Shown piece by piece: positions 1-9,173 of a DNA stretch of 64,000 nucleotides (its first letter is position 1; each line of letters starts with the position of its first letter). The translations under genes were made by a program, and so were the position numbers. Source of the DNA: Psychromonas sp. MB-3u-54 (GTDB lineage: Bacteria; Pseudomonadota; Gammaproteobacteria; Enterobacterales; Psychromonadaceae). The notes under the pieces were generated by a model that saw only the letters and a list, made by a program, of their open reading frames with translations, was not told the origin of the DNA and ran no database searches. The DNA lies in the NCBI RefSeq assembly GCF_002836415.1, contig NZ_PJBP01000116.1, positions 42,648 to 106,647 of the forward strand. Direction: 5' to 3'.

Positions 1-35
1 CAACAGATCCGTTAATCTTAGTCTTTCTACCAGCA

Positions 36-563
36 TCAATTAGCACTTGAAATATTAGTATGAGCTGTCCGCACAATTTTATTATTTTCAATCGAGCCGG
101 TAACCACTGCATTTGCACCAATAACACACCCGCTTCCGATGGTTGAACCTGCACTCACTACTGTATGTGCACATAACCATGTGCCACGACCAATATGGAT
201 AAGTTGTTGCTTGCCCCTTGCAAAACGATAAGAACCTGTTTCATCTCTACCATGTAGCGTACTAACAACAATACAATAAGGACCAAACAACACTTCGTCT
301 TCTAAAGTAATCCCAGCAGTTCCATCTGCCCAACACCCCTCGGCTAAATAAACATTATTACCAATAGTAATTTGCGAAGGGCGAATAAAGCGAACTCTTG
401 ATCCGAATTGGAAGTTTTTACCACACTTAGTAAAAAATGGTTTCGCTAACCATCCCCTAATCTTACAAAAAAAAGGGTGATCAGGTAAAAAACTAGTAAT
501 TGTACAAATAAACCATAAAGGCAGTTCTTTAAACAAGTAATCGGTATATGTTTTTTTTATCAT
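36..563 (-). CDS. Hexapeptide-repeat acyltransferase of the polysaccharide locus
   Basis: A 175-residue protein of the left-handed beta-helix acyltransferase family (WcaF/CysE-like). Imperfect hexapeptide turns run from about residue 60 to 160, for example ITIGNNVYL and GSTIGSGCVIGANAVV, with a candidate catalytic His in STLHGRDE. Family members O-acetylate sugars in the cytoplasm with acetyl-CoA, so this one probably decorates the repeat unit. The extreme C-terminus (IVRTAHTNISSAN) lacks the usual GxPA(K) ending and may have diverged. It is the last gene of the locus visible here, 82 bp downstream of a family 4 glycosyltransferase and in the same direction. The family call is firm; the acceptor sugar is unknown. 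Confidence 0.85.
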   Translation of the reverse strand: MIKKTYTDYLFKELPLWFICTITSFLPDHPFFCKIRGWLAKPFFTKCGKNFQFGSRVRFIRPSQITIGNNVYLAEGCWADGTAGITLEDEVLFGPYCIVVSTLHGRDETGSYRFARGKQQLIHIGRGTWLCAHTVVSAGSTIGSGCVIGANAVVTGSIENNKIVRTAHTNISSAN

Positions 564-645
564 TTTGAATCCTTTCCTTGAACATTCGAATTAACAAACT
601 TAAGGTATTTATTGTGTTGGGATGTAATCTAGAAGCCGAAGCAGA

Positions 646-1842
646 TCAGGATTTCCGTCTTAACTCAAGCTTTTCATTAACCTCACCCATGCTGATGTTA
701 TTGTTAGCTAAATATAGAGCAGCCATATTTTCAATTCTTTTATCAATACAATACTTGTCCAAAACCTTATTCCGGGCGTTTGCAGAAAATTCGCTACACA
801 TCAATTTATCATCGATCAATAGCTTAATTTTGTCTGACAATTGTTGTGGTTTATCTAATTCAAACAATAAACCATCTTTACCGGCCGTCACCAAATGATT
901 ATTACCTTGGATATTCGAAACCACACAGGGAAGACCTGTTGATTGCGCTTCTAAAATTGCTAAGGGCATACCCTCCCACAAAGAGGGCAGAACAAAAACA
1001 TCTAATGCCTTAAGAATTTGCGGTGTATCATTACGCCAGCCAAGGAAGTGAATATTATCAGTAAACCCAGCCTGTTTAACGGCTTCTTCTAATGACATTT
1101 TAAGCTCACCATCGCCGACTAAAAAAAAATGTGTATTAACACCCTGTGATAACAAATTAATCGCTGCATTTACAAAAGCCTGTGGATTTTTTTGCCGCCA
1201 TAAACGTCCCACCATACCCACAATAACCGCATCGCTTGGTATGCCAAGTGCCTGACGCATAGCCAATTTTCTATCAATAGACGCTGGCGCATATTTTGTC
1301 GTATCAACCCCATTGGCCAACACTTCTAATTGCGCATCACTAGCTCCTAATTTATTTTTAGCTATTTCTCTGTCAGCTTCGTGCAGACAAATGATCTTAT
1401 CCGAGCACTTAGTACCTAACCATTCCATTGCCAGAAAAACCCATTTTTCTAAAGTACTATTGGCTGCAGGAAAGGCAAAACCATGCACGGTATGAGTAAT
1501 CATTGGCACACCGGCAAGTTTAGCGGCAACACGCCCTAATACACCAGTTTTAGAAGAGTGGCTGTGTACGACATGAAAACGGTGCTTACGAAATAAACGG
1601 TATAATTGCCAAAATGCTAACAAGTCATTTTTAGGCGAAACCTCTCTTCGCAAACTTTCACTGTATAAACAGATTATACCTTTACCTTCAGCCTCTTCGG
1701 TCATCGGTCCCGGCTCTTTGCAGATAATGTAAGGTGTAAAGTGTTCCGGAACCAAGCGCTCTAATTCATCCAGCGTGACACGTTGCACACCCGTAACTAA
1801 TGGCAGTAGTTGTAAATGCGCCACTTTTAAAGTGTTACTCAT
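646..1842 (-). CDS. Family 4 glycosyltransferase (GT-B)
   Basis: A 398-residue GT4 retaining glycosyltransferase. The N-terminal Rossmann half carries the GVQRV acceptor-side loop and HSHSSKTGVLGRVAA. The C-terminal half carries VGMVGRLWRQKNP and the nucleotide-sugar signature PSLWEGMPLAILEA with its E-x7-E pair. It would transfer a sugar from an NDP donor onto the lipid-linked repeat unit on the inner face of the membrane; donor and acceptor cannot be read from sequence. The ATG is preceded by GGGAGC at good spacing. Its 5' region is partly duplicated at 2855-2875, a relic of a local duplication in which the sulfotransferase gene now sits between it and the next glycosyltransferase. Confidence 0.9.
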   Translation of the reverse strand: MSNTLKVAHLQLLPLVTGVQRVTLDELERLVPEHFTPYIICKEPGPMTEEAEGKGIICLYSESLRREVSPKNDLLAFWQLYRLFRKHRFHVVHSHSSKTGVLGRVAAKLAGVPMITHTVHGFAFPAANSTLEKWVFLAMEWLGTKCSDKIICLHEADREIAKNKLGASDAQLEVLANGVDTTKYAPASIDRKLAMRQALGIPSDAVIVGMVGRLWRQKNPQAFVNAAINLLSQGVNTHFFLVGDGELKMSLEEAVKQAGFTDNIHFLGWRNDTPQILKALDVFVLPSLWEGMPLAILEAQSTGLPCVVSNIQGNNHLVTAGKDGLLFELDKPQQLSDKIKLLIDDKLMCSEFSANARNKVLDKYCIDKRIENMAALYLANNNISMGEVNEKLELRRKS

Positions 1843-1868
1843 TCGTTATTGCTCCCTGTTGTAACAAA

Positions 1869-2738
1869 TTAATGACTCATCCATTTGTTTATATAGACAA
1901 GATCTCGAGAATTTACGATATATTTAAGTTCATTTACATCGTCTTTAACCTTTTCCCAAACAATTTGGTGTGTTTTGGAGTTAACCCTAGGGAATTCGAT
2001 TGCATTATATTTGCGTAACTTGTTCCGTATAAACGATAAAGATCGCCCCCCTAGGGACTTAATAATCGTAGGTCTTAAAATTTTTATATATATACGGGTA
2101 TCAGTAAATTTTTGAATGACTGGCGGAATAATTCTCATTGAAGACGTAACATTTTTTCGTTCTGCAGCATTTTTGCTGATTTTATAATCAAGCCCGAGGA
2201 ATTGACATATTTCACTCAAGCATTCATTTTTATTTTCAGAATATCTTTCTAATGTTATTATTTTAATATTTTCTGAACCAAACTCTTTTATCCACGGAGA
2301 TATTTGATAAAAATACTTTGAATAATCAACAAGTTCATTCCGATATAAAACATCTTCATTAAAATCTACACTTCCGGTTTTATAGCGAGTATACATATAT
2401 TGATGGTGAGAAATTGCCCTGCTAACAGGCTCTCTAATAATATATATTATTTTTATTTTAGAGCCTAATACCTGTTTTGCTATTTTAGCGGTCCCTTTAC
2501 TAGCCGGCATTTTTGTATAACCAGTGGATCCTTCTCCACGCCATATTTCAGAAGAACTATTTTTAAACAGAGAACTATATTCGTCTAACCCTCTCTCAGA
2601 TAATATACTTTTATCCTGAAGAGAGTGAGGCTCTTTTTCTACAGACATGAAAATTTCTGCTATATTAGACAAATCATCGTATAAAGAAGTAGACCCGCCC
2701 TTCATAGCCCCTACTAGTAATAAATTTGGTAACTTCAT
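1869..2738 (-). CDS. Sulfotransferase domain protein
   Basis: A 289-residue PAPS-dependent sulfotransferase (Sulfotransfer_1-like). The 5'-phosphosulfate loop is LVGAMKGGSTSLYDDL near the N-terminus and the 3'-phosphate motif is IIYIIREPVSRAISHHQYM at about residues 97-115. These are the two PAPS-binding signatures of the family. In a polysaccharide locus the likely substrate is a sugar hydroxyl, giving a sulfated polymer; this is inference. The stop codon lies inside a 25-bp exact repeat (1853-1877 and 2897-2921) that belongs to the 3' end of the upstream glycosyltransferase gene, so this gene occupies a duplicated gene junction. The codon context is notably AT-rich. Confidence 0.82.
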   Translation of the reverse strand: MKLPNLLLVGAMKGGSTSLYDDLSNIAEIFMSVEKEPHSLQDKSILSERGLDEYSSLFKNSSSEIWRGEGSTGYTKMPASKGTAKIAKQVLGSKIKIIYIIREPVSRAISHHQYMYTRYKTGSVDFNEDVLYRNELVDYSKYFYQISPWIKEFGSENIKIITLERYSENKNECLSEICQFLGLDYKISKNAAERKNVTSSMRIIPPVIQKFTDTRIYIKILRPTIIKSLGGRSLSFIRNKLRKYNAIEFPRVNSKTHQIVWEKVKDDVNELKYIVNSRDLVYINKWMSH

Positions 2739-2854
2739 GCTAATCCTTGCTATAAGAAAGTTAACGGTTTATTATCAATCATGAAAAATAGTCATTTACA
2801 TGATAAAAACGGAACAATTCCATAATCAAAAGCGATGTTATAACTTGCCTTTCT

Positions 2855-2921
2855 GCTCTTTACAGATGATGTAAGCTGTTATGCTTTCGTTCTTGATCCC
2901 TGTTGTAACAAATTAATGACT
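2855..2921 (-). repeat. Duplicated junction scrap flanking the sulfotransferase gene
   Basis: Bases 2897-2921 match 1853-1877 exactly (25 bp). Bases 2855-2875 match 1713-1733, inside the downstream glycosyltransferase, with two mismatches. The interval is thus an internally deleted copy of the boundary between the two glycosyltransferase genes that flank the sulfotransferase. Confidence 0.75.
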
Positions 2922-4033
2922 TTTTCATGTTGAATAGTGCGATTAAAATATTTTTTCGCTCGCTTTAAACCAGCCAAACCCATCTCTTGCCGTAAATCAG
3001 CTGAGCCACATAAACGTAATAATTTATCTTCAAAATCATCACTATTATTACCATCAAAGATAAACCCAGTGACGCCATGCTCAATTACCTCTGGTATGCC
3101 GCCACTTTTAGCACCAACCACAGGCTTAGCGAAAGCCATCGCCTCGATACCGACCATGCCCATACCCTCATAACGGGACGGCATAATTAAAATATCAATA
3201 GAGTTCATAATGGCAGGAATATCTTGGCGGTATCCGGCCCATACCACAGCCTTATTATTGGCATTTTCTAAACTGTTTTTATATTTTATTTCACTATCAC
3301 TACCTGATGTATCGCCTACTACTAGCAATTTAGTATGATGATTTTTTGTCAGCAGAGAGGGAAAAATTGAGAAAATACGGTCATGCCCTTTACGTGAACT
3401 AATGGATCCTACAATTGCAATAACAATATCTTGCGCGGTAAAGCCAAATTCAGTTCTAATATTTTCCAATGAATGCATTTCATCAAAATGAACACCTTCG
3501 TAAATTTTGACAATTTTATTAGACAATAATTTTTGTTGATAAACGGGATATTTTACTCGGACTGCATCCGAGATGATAATATTTTTACTTACCAAAGGAA
3601 GTTGTATTTTATCTAACCAGCCATGAGGTTTATCCAACTTATCCCAAATAACAACCGGGATACCAGCTGCTTTCGCTGCAACACCAACAGTCAATAAACC
3701 TCGCATATCGTTACAATAGACAACATTAACATTAAGCTGCAGTATCTGTTTTTTAAGCTGGAGAATATAAGGGATGATTTGTGCGTAAGTACGGCACTTT
3801 TTTAGTAAGCCATAACGATAAATTTCACCTCCATAAGCTTGCAGCGATGTAGGGTAAGGAAATACTTCAACTTGATACCCCTCTTCTCGGAGCTTAGTAG
3901 TATAAATCCCTTCGGCGGTACATGCGACAACGGATTCAATTTCTTGTGCTTTTGCTGCCTTTAATAAAGCCAACAAGGTAAGTTGCTGCCCCATAATGAC
4001 GTGCGGATAGCTTTCAACAAATAATACTTTCAT
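2879..4033 (-). CDS. Family 4 glycosyltransferase (GT-B)
   Basis: A 384-residue GT4 glycosyltransferase. It has the N-terminal half with VIMGQQLTLLALLKAA and YCNDMRGLLTVGVAAKAAG, an interdomain segment IVGSISSRKGHDRIF, and a C-terminal donor site MPSRYEGMGMVGIEAMAF with the E-x7-E pair followed by VVGAKSGGIPEVIEHGVTG. It is predicted to be cytoplasmic and to build the repeat unit. The start codon and the bases before it lie in a block of about 90 bp repeated at 5649-5746, where they follow the intact wzy gene. The ancestral order was therefore wzy followed directly by this gene. The family is sure; the specificity is unknown. Confidence 0.9.
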   Translation of the reverse strand: MKVLFVESYPHVIMGQQLTLLALLKAAKAQEIESVVACTAEGIYTTKLREEGYQVEVFPYPTSLQAYGGEIYRYGLLKKCRTYAQIIPYILQLKKQILQLNVNVVYCNDMRGLLTVGVAAKAAGIPVVIWDKLDKPHGWLDKIQLPLVSKNIIISDAVRVKYPVYQQKLLSNKIVKIYEGVHFDEMHSLENIRTEFGFTAQDIVIAIVGSISSRKGHDRIFSIFPSLLTKNHHTKLLVVGDTSGSDSEIKYKNSLENANNKAVVWAGYRQDIPAIMNSIDILIMPSRYEGMGMVGIEAMAFAKPVVGAKSGGIPEVIEHGVTGFIFDGNNSDDFEDKLLRLCGSADLRQEMGLAGLKRAKKYFNRTIQHEKVINLLQQGSRTKA

Positions 4034-4110
4034 TTTAATGATCTTCTCTTTTTCTGATACAAATACTATAAAGGCTAATTAAAAGCCCTAAATATTACGC
4101 TGCCTTAAAC
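4020..4110 (-). pseudogene. Remnant of the wzy 3' end upstream of a glycosyltransferase
   Basis: This block is a near copy of 5649-5746, the last codons and stop of the Wzy-like gene plus the start of the next gene. It lacks about ten bases present in the intact copy. Nothing else of the gene survives. From about 4111 to 4438 I see no gene; the DNA is AT-rich and looks like further decayed sequence. Confidence 0.7.
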
Positions 4111-4438
4111 TACGCATGTTACAAGGGCAATATTACGAACCGTTTTAGATCACACTATTAAGAAAATCACTTTGATATACAAATACTAAACAAAGCCACT
4201 TCATCCTAAAAAATTAATATTTATCTTTTTTACTGGATATTAAAAATTTACAATGTAAATCTTAACTTATTTGAAGTTTGATTCCATGATTACTGGCAAA
4301 ACAGCAACAAAGTAAACATAAACAAGGAGGCATTAAAACATCAAAATAAATACTGAGATTACAGGGATGTTTTAATAACACATTGTAATTTAATAGATTA
4401 AAATGTGTTAACGATAAATGGAATGGAGTCATTCATTA

Positions 4439-5548
4439 TCAGCTAGATTTATTAGCTAACAATTTTTCATACAGTTTTAGGTATGAATCAACCATAACAT
4501 CAATTGTAAACCTATCCAGTACACGTTGTTTTCCTTGCTTGCATCTACTTTCTGCAGCAGAAGGATTTTCAAAAACATCAATAATTGCATCAGTAAGCGA
4601 TTGGCTGTCACCTGTTTTAAACATTAAGGCCGTATCACCCGCAACTTCTTTAAACACGGGAATATCGGAACAGACAATGGGTATATCAAGGGCCAATGCT
4701 TCTGCGACTACTAAGCCAAAACCTTCCTGAGAGCTTGGTATTACCATAACCGATGAGCTTGCAATAGTCTTCATGGTTTCTTCTCGTGAAAGCCAGCCCA
4801 TGAATTTAACATGTTGTTCTATAAATAGTTTTTTCGTTAGATCTTTTAGTTTCTGTTCATCGGAACCTGAGCCAACAAAAAGCAGTTCAATCTCTGGTTG
4901 CCTTTTTATTAATTTCGGCATCGCTTCAAGTAAAAGAGATTGCCTCTTTAAACCTATCATTCTACCAACACAGATTATACGGTGACGACGACGCTCGGAA
5001 ACTGGTCTAATATGAGCAGCGATACTATCTACATCTATTCCATTTAAGATGATGGATTCATTATTTGCATTTAGGTTGTCCGCAGTAAAACTTTTCGCTA
5101 CGGTTTGTGAAATATAGACAATATGACTGCATATTTTTTCTGTCCACCTTAAACCAAGCTGTAAGTGCCTCCCCATAGAGCCATATAACTCATGTTGTGT
5201 AGAAACAACTGGCACTCGGCATTTTTGCGCAGTTAAACGCGCTGAAATAGCAGGAATGGCAAAGTTGGTATGGACAAGATCTACATTATGCTGTTTGATA
5301 ATAACGGTTAACTCTTTTGAGAAAGCCCTATGCTGGCGATATAAATCCCATAACTGTGTTTTAGTGGGGACTTTTATATCATAAACAATAACAGCGTTAG
5401 GAGTAGTCCTTGCCTCTCCTTGCTTGTTATCGTCAAAACGGCAATAGATAACCTTATTGCCATTCTTTATTAATTTTTTGGCAATCGGATCTATCAAGCA
5501 CCAAATAGAGTGCGCTGCCAGTCGATCGGTAAATAAATATGTTTTCAT
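4439..5548 (-). CDS. Family 4 glycosyltransferase, duplicate copy 1
   Basis: A 369-residue GT4 glycosyltransferase beginning MKTYLFTDRLAAHSIW. It is visibly a close paralogue of the gene at 7891-9030: long stretches are identical, including TNFAIPAISARLTAQKCRV and VVSTQHELYGSMG. The donor site is SQEGFGLVVAEALALD with the E-x7-E pair; this copy lacks two residues (DG) present before SQEGFG in the other. The similarity extends past the start codon to about 5645. It sits between the polymerase and the next glycosyltransferase and is flanked by duplicated scraps of both, so it arose by local duplication. It may be redundant or may have shifted specificity. Confidence 0.9.
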   Translation of the reverse strand: MKTYLFTDRLAAHSIWCLIDPIAKKLIKNGNKVIYCRFDDNKQGEARTTPNAVIVYDIKVPTKTQLWDLYRQHRAFSKELTVIIKQHNVDLVHTNFAIPAISARLTAQKCRVPVVSTQHELYGSMGRHLQLGLRWTEKICSHIVYISQTVAKSFTADNLNANNESIILNGIDVDSIAAHIRPVSERRRHRIICVGRMIGLKRQSLLLEAMPKLIKRQPEIELLFVGSGSDEQKLKDLTKKLFIEQHVKFMGWLSREETMKTIASSSVMVIPSSQEGFGLVVAEALALDIPIVCSDIPVFKEVAGDTALMFKTGDSQSLTDAIIDVFENPSAAESRCKQGKQRVLDRFTIDVMVDSYLKLYEKLLANKSS

Positions 5549-5661
5549 AATAAACGTCTTATTTTTAAATAAAGAGCCAGGCTGCTCTGCAATTTTTGAA
5601 AAAAAGTGTTTCTAACACAAAGGGCTATCCGAATAAGCTTTTGAAAGATAATACTTTCATT

Positions 5662-6996
5662 TTAATTATCTTCACTTTTTCTTATACAAACACTATGAAG
5701 GCTAATTAAAAGCCCTGCTAGAAGCCAAATATTACGCTGCCTTAAGCCATACATAGTACCGCCATAAAGCAGTAATAAAAAAAATCCAGCAGCTAACGCA
5801 CTGAACAGTAATTTTTGAAAATCATTTGTCACTAATTTCCACGAATAAAGTGCTGTATATAATGTGGAGACTAAAAATAATAAAAAACAAATTAATCCCA
5901 AAAAACCAACCTCAAAAAAGACCCCCGCATAGGTATTATGGATTTCTTCCATCTGGAATTTTGCCCCGTATAGCTTGGGTCCATTACCAATAATCATGGC
6001 TTGATCCATATTATTAACCACCACTTTTAACTGTTCTTCTCGTGTAGAATCAAAGGCTTTATTCTCACCCATACCACTAATTAAAGCCACAACTGGTCTT
6101 TGCCAACTAGGGGTTTTACCCAAAGAATAATGCCCATCAAATGCAGCCAATACAGCAATCACATAACCGCTTAAAGCTAAACAGCAGATAATAAGAAAGA
6201 GCCCCAGCCGACCTTTGTATAGATCGGTATTTTTTCTCTCTATGAAACCGATAATAAAAAATGTTAAAAAGGCCATAATCAAAAGTAAAAAAGCGGTACG
6301 ACTGCCGGTGCTAATCATAGTGATAGTCATTAATACAATAAGAGCAGACAAAAAAACTCTTAATAATGATGAAATACTACGGGAAAGAACCAAAGCAATT
6401 GTCGGCAATAAAATCGGAATAATAAAAGAGGGAATTTGATTTTCAAATTTCATTGTGGATGAAATACGCCCGGTAAATTCATCCAGCGTCCATGCTGGCG
6501 CAGATCCAGTCATCGCCCATAGGGCAACAAAACCAACAACTACTGCACCTAATATCCAGCCATACAAGCAACCTTTGAGTTTATCAAAATCATTAACTAG
6601 CAAAATCACAGTGACCACCATCATTGCGCCATAGGTATAATTTAATACCTCAACCAAACTGCCCGTTATATAACCATAAAAAATAGCGTTGTTAATAAAG
6701 AAAGAGATCCATTCAACCGCTATAAAAGCACTTAAAAAAAATAAAGATAATTTTTGTAAGTGCGTTAAAGCTTGCCATTTATTTCGCCAGCTATGCCCAA
6801 AAAACATAGCAAACCAAGTTAGTAAAATCGCCAACTCAGTTAAACCTAGTTTATCGCGCAGCGGCCCTAAACTAATTGTTTCTAATATGCCGGTTGCAAA
6901 AAAAGCAATATAAAGCCCTCTAACAGGTGCTTTCTTTATCCAATTAAAAACAGCACCTAATAGTATTAGCCCAGGGATAGCAAATAGATAGATCAT
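5662..6996 (-). CDS. wzy: O-antigen polymerase/ligase-like membrane protein (Wzy type)
   Basis: A 444-residue polytopic membrane protein with about 11-12 hydrophobic segments and a large loop around residues 270-350 (GHYSLGKTPSWQRPVVAL and IGNGPKLYGAKFQMEEIHN). The pattern matches the Wzy_C/O-antigen ligase family, including the GSRTAFLLLIMAF helix start. In a Wzx/Wzy locus with wza and wzc this is the best candidate for the periplasmic repeat-unit polymerase. Wzy proteins are poorly conserved, so the name rests on topology and context. Its ATG overlaps the stop of the family 2 glycosyltransferase gene by one base (TAATG), which suggests translational coupling. Its 3' end is repeated at 4020-4110. 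Confidence 0.75.
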   Translation of the reverse strand: MIYLFAIPGLILLGAVFNWIKKAPVRGLYIAFFATGILETISLGPLRDKLGLTELAILLTWFAMFFGHSWRNKWQALTHLQKLSLFFLSAFIAVEWISFFINNAIFYGYITGSLVEVLNYTYGAMMVVTVILLVNDFDKLKGCLYGWILGAVVVGFVALWAMTGSAPAWTLDEFTGRISSTMKFENQIPSFIIPILLPTIALVLSRSISSLLRVFLSALIVLMTITMISTGSRTAFLLLIMAFLTFFIIGFIERKNTDLYKGRLGLFLIICCLALSGYVIAVLAAFDGHYSLGKTPSWQRPVVALISGMGENKAFDSTREEQLKVVVNNMDQAMIIGNGPKLYGAKFQMEEIHNTYAGVFFEVGFLGLICFLLFLVSTLYTALYSWKLVTNDFQKLLFSALAAGFFLLLLYGGTMYGLRQRNIWLLAGLLISLHSVCIRKSEDN

Positions 6997-7811
6997 TAAT
7001 TTCTATTTTCTTGTAAGCCATTTGCTTTGCGTACTCGTTTTTTAAGGCTGATAGGAATTAAAGGATAGATTAAGCGCGCTAATGGGTAGACTAAATACCA
7101 AGGCGGTAGACGAAACCAAAATACCGATTGCAGTCCAAAACGTGCTAAACGTCTATTCTGTTTTGATGTTTTAAACTTGCTTTGAAAAAAACTCTCATCA
7201 CGTACATAACGACAAGCTAACACTTCGGGCAAATTAGCTACTTTATATTTTCGAGCAACACGCAAAAAAAACTCAAAATCGATAAGATATGGCTGGCTAG
7301 GGTCATAATTTATCCCTTCATCAATCAATGACTTGCGAAACATAATACCGCTATGAGTATAAGGAATGCACTTGGCGCATTGACGGCGTATCTCTTTATC
7401 TGAAAGAGGATATATACGATCGATATGTTCATCTCTTTGTGTATCTATCCGCTCTTCTCCACAACCAACCCAAGCATGATCAAGGTTATTATCAAGAAAT
7501 TGAGTTTGTTTTTGTAGACGTTCCGGGTAAGCAATATCATCCGCATCTAAGTTAGCAATATATTGACCTTGCGCTTTTTCACAAGCCAACTTTAATGCAG
7601 CCGCACGTCCCATACGATTACCACGAATCAATCTAATTCTCGAATCAGAGATAGCCTCAATGACCTCTGGCGTACCATCGCTTGATCCATCATCAATAAT
7701 GAGCACCTCAAGGGAGGACAAAGTTTGGGTCAACAAGCTTTCGATTGAACGTTTAACTAATTCTTTTTCATTATATACCGTGATAATCGCGGTTACTTTT
7801 ATATTTGACAT
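6996..7811 (-). CDS. Family 2 glycosyltransferase (GT-A)
   Basis: A 271-residue inverting GT2 glycosyltransferase. The N-terminal nucleotide-binding motif is ITVYNEKELVKRSIESL followed by LIIDDGSSDGTPEVI. The metal-binding DxD is in YIANLDADDIAYPERL at about residue 95. It lacks long membrane segments and probably works at the inner face of the cytoplasmic membrane. The ATG at 7811 is chosen over an upstream TTG because a GAG-type ribosome site precedes it at good spacing. Its stop overlaps the wzy start. The acceptor is unknown. Confidence 0.9.
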   Translation of the reverse strand: MSNIKVTAIITVYNEKELVKRSIESLLTQTLSSLEVLIIDDGSSDGTPEVIEAISDSRIRLIRGNRMGRAAALKLACEKAQGQYIANLDADDIAYPERLQKQTQFLDNNLDHAWVGCGEERIDTQRDEHIDRIYPLSDKEIRRQCAKCIPYTHSGIMFRKSLIDEGINYDPSQPYLIDFEFFLRVARKYKVANLPEVLACRYVRDESFFQSKFKTSKQNRRLARFGLQSVFWFRLPPWYLVYPLARLIYPLIPISLKKRVRKANGLQENRN

Positions 7812-7890
7812 TGATATTCTCAAAGGAATGCGTTAATTATTAGAAATGAATTTCATCGGACAATAAATAAGTGCAATAAAATTGTAAATA

Positions 7891-9030
7891 CTACTTTTTA
7901 TCAGTTTTATATTTATATTTATATTTATTAGCGAGCAATTTTTCATATAGATTTAGGTAAGAATCAACCATTACATCAACCGTAAACCTATCCAGTACAC
8001 GTTGTTTCCCTTGCTTGCATCTACTTTCTGCAGCAGAAGAGTTTTCAAAAATGTCAACAATCGCATCAGTAAGCGATTGGCTATCACCTTTTTTAAACAT
8101 TAAGGAGGTATCACCCGCAACTTCTTTAAACACGGGAATGTCGGAACAAACAATGGGAATCTCAAGGGCTAAGGATTCTGCAACCACTAAGCCAAAACCC
8201 TCCTGAGAACCATCACTTGGTATCACCATAACCGATGAGTTTGCAATAGTCTTCATGGTTTCATCTCGTGACAGCCAGCCCATGAATTGAACATGTTGTT
8301 CTATACATAATTTTTTCGTTATATTTTTTAGTTTTTGTTCATCGGGACCTGAGCCAATAAAAATCAGTTCAATCTCTGGTTGCCTTTTTATTAATTTCGG
8401 CACCGCGTTAATTAAAATATGTTGCCCTTTTACTTCCATCATTCGACCAACACAAATTATTCGGTGACGACGACGCTCGGGAACTGGTTTAATATGAGCA
8501 CTGATACTATCTACATCTATCCCATTTAAGATGATGGATTCATTATTTAGATTTAGGTTGTCCGCCGCGAAACTTTTCGCTACGGTTTGTGAAATATAAA
8601 CAACATGACTGCATATTTTTTCTGTCCATCTTAAACCAAGCTGTAAGTGCCTCCCCATAGAGCCATATAGCTCATGTTGTGTAGAAACAACTGGCACACG
8701 GCATTTTTGCGCAGTCAAACGCGCTGAAATAGCAGGAATGGCAAAGTTGGTATGGACAAGATCTACATTATGTTGTTTGATAATAACAGTTAACTCTTTT
8801 GAGAAAACCCTATGCTGGAGATATAAATCCCATACCTGTTTTTTAATGGGTACTTTTATATCATAAACAAGAACAGCGTTTGGAGTAGCCCTAGCCTCTC
8901 CTTGCTTGTTATCGTCAAAACGGCAATAGATAACCTTATTACCATTCTCTATTAATTTTTCAGCAATAGAGTCGAGTAAACTCCAAATGGAGTGCGCACC
9001 CAATCGATCTGTAAATAAATATGTTTTCAT
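7891..9030 (-). CDS. Family 4 glycosyltransferase, duplicate copy 2
   Basis: A 379-residue GT4 glycosyltransferase, the probable parent of the copy at 4439-5548. It has the same HTNFAIPAISARLTAQKC segment, RIICVGRMMEVKGQHIL and the donor site SQEGFGLVVAESLALE. The ATG at 9030 is preferred to an upstream in-frame TTG because it gives the same MKTYLFTDRL start as the paralogue. The C-terminus ends in KYKYKYKTDKK, encoded by a short TTATAT-type microsatellite just before the stop; the other copy lacks it and ends ANKSS. The segment after the stop (7824-7890) holds nothing recognisable. Confidence 0.9.
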   Translation of the reverse strand: MKTYLFTDRLGAHSIWSLLDSIAEKLIENGNKVIYCRFDDNKQGEARATPNAVLVYDIKVPIKKQVWDLYLQHRVFSKELTVIIKQHNVDLVHTNFAIPAISARLTAQKCRVPVVSTQHELYGSMGRHLQLGLRWTEKICSHVVYISQTVAKSFAADNLNLNNESIILNGIDVDSISAHIKPVPERRRHRIICVGRMMEVKGQHILINAVPKLIKRQPEIELIFIGSGPDEQKLKNITKKLCIEQHVQFMGWLSRDETMKTIANSSVMVIPSDGSQEGFGLVVAESLALEIPIVCSDIPVFKEVAGDTSLMFKKGDSQSLTDAIVDIFENSSAAESRCKQGKQRVLDRFTVDVMVDSYLNLYEKLLANKYKYKYKTDKK

Positions 9031-9173
9031 TACCAACCAGAGTTTTTCAATCTATTGAGAAAAAAATTCTAACGTAAAGAGTGAGCCGAATAAGCTTTGA
9101 TAGCTGCAATTGACGGCGATACAACCCTTTTAATACTTACGGATAATTTACCATTTTTGATAAAATATCAAAG

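Noticed and set aside
1313..1495. Plus-strand frames opposite the EPS genes
   Set aside because: Short and opposite long, well-supported genes; no ribosome site or homology seen.
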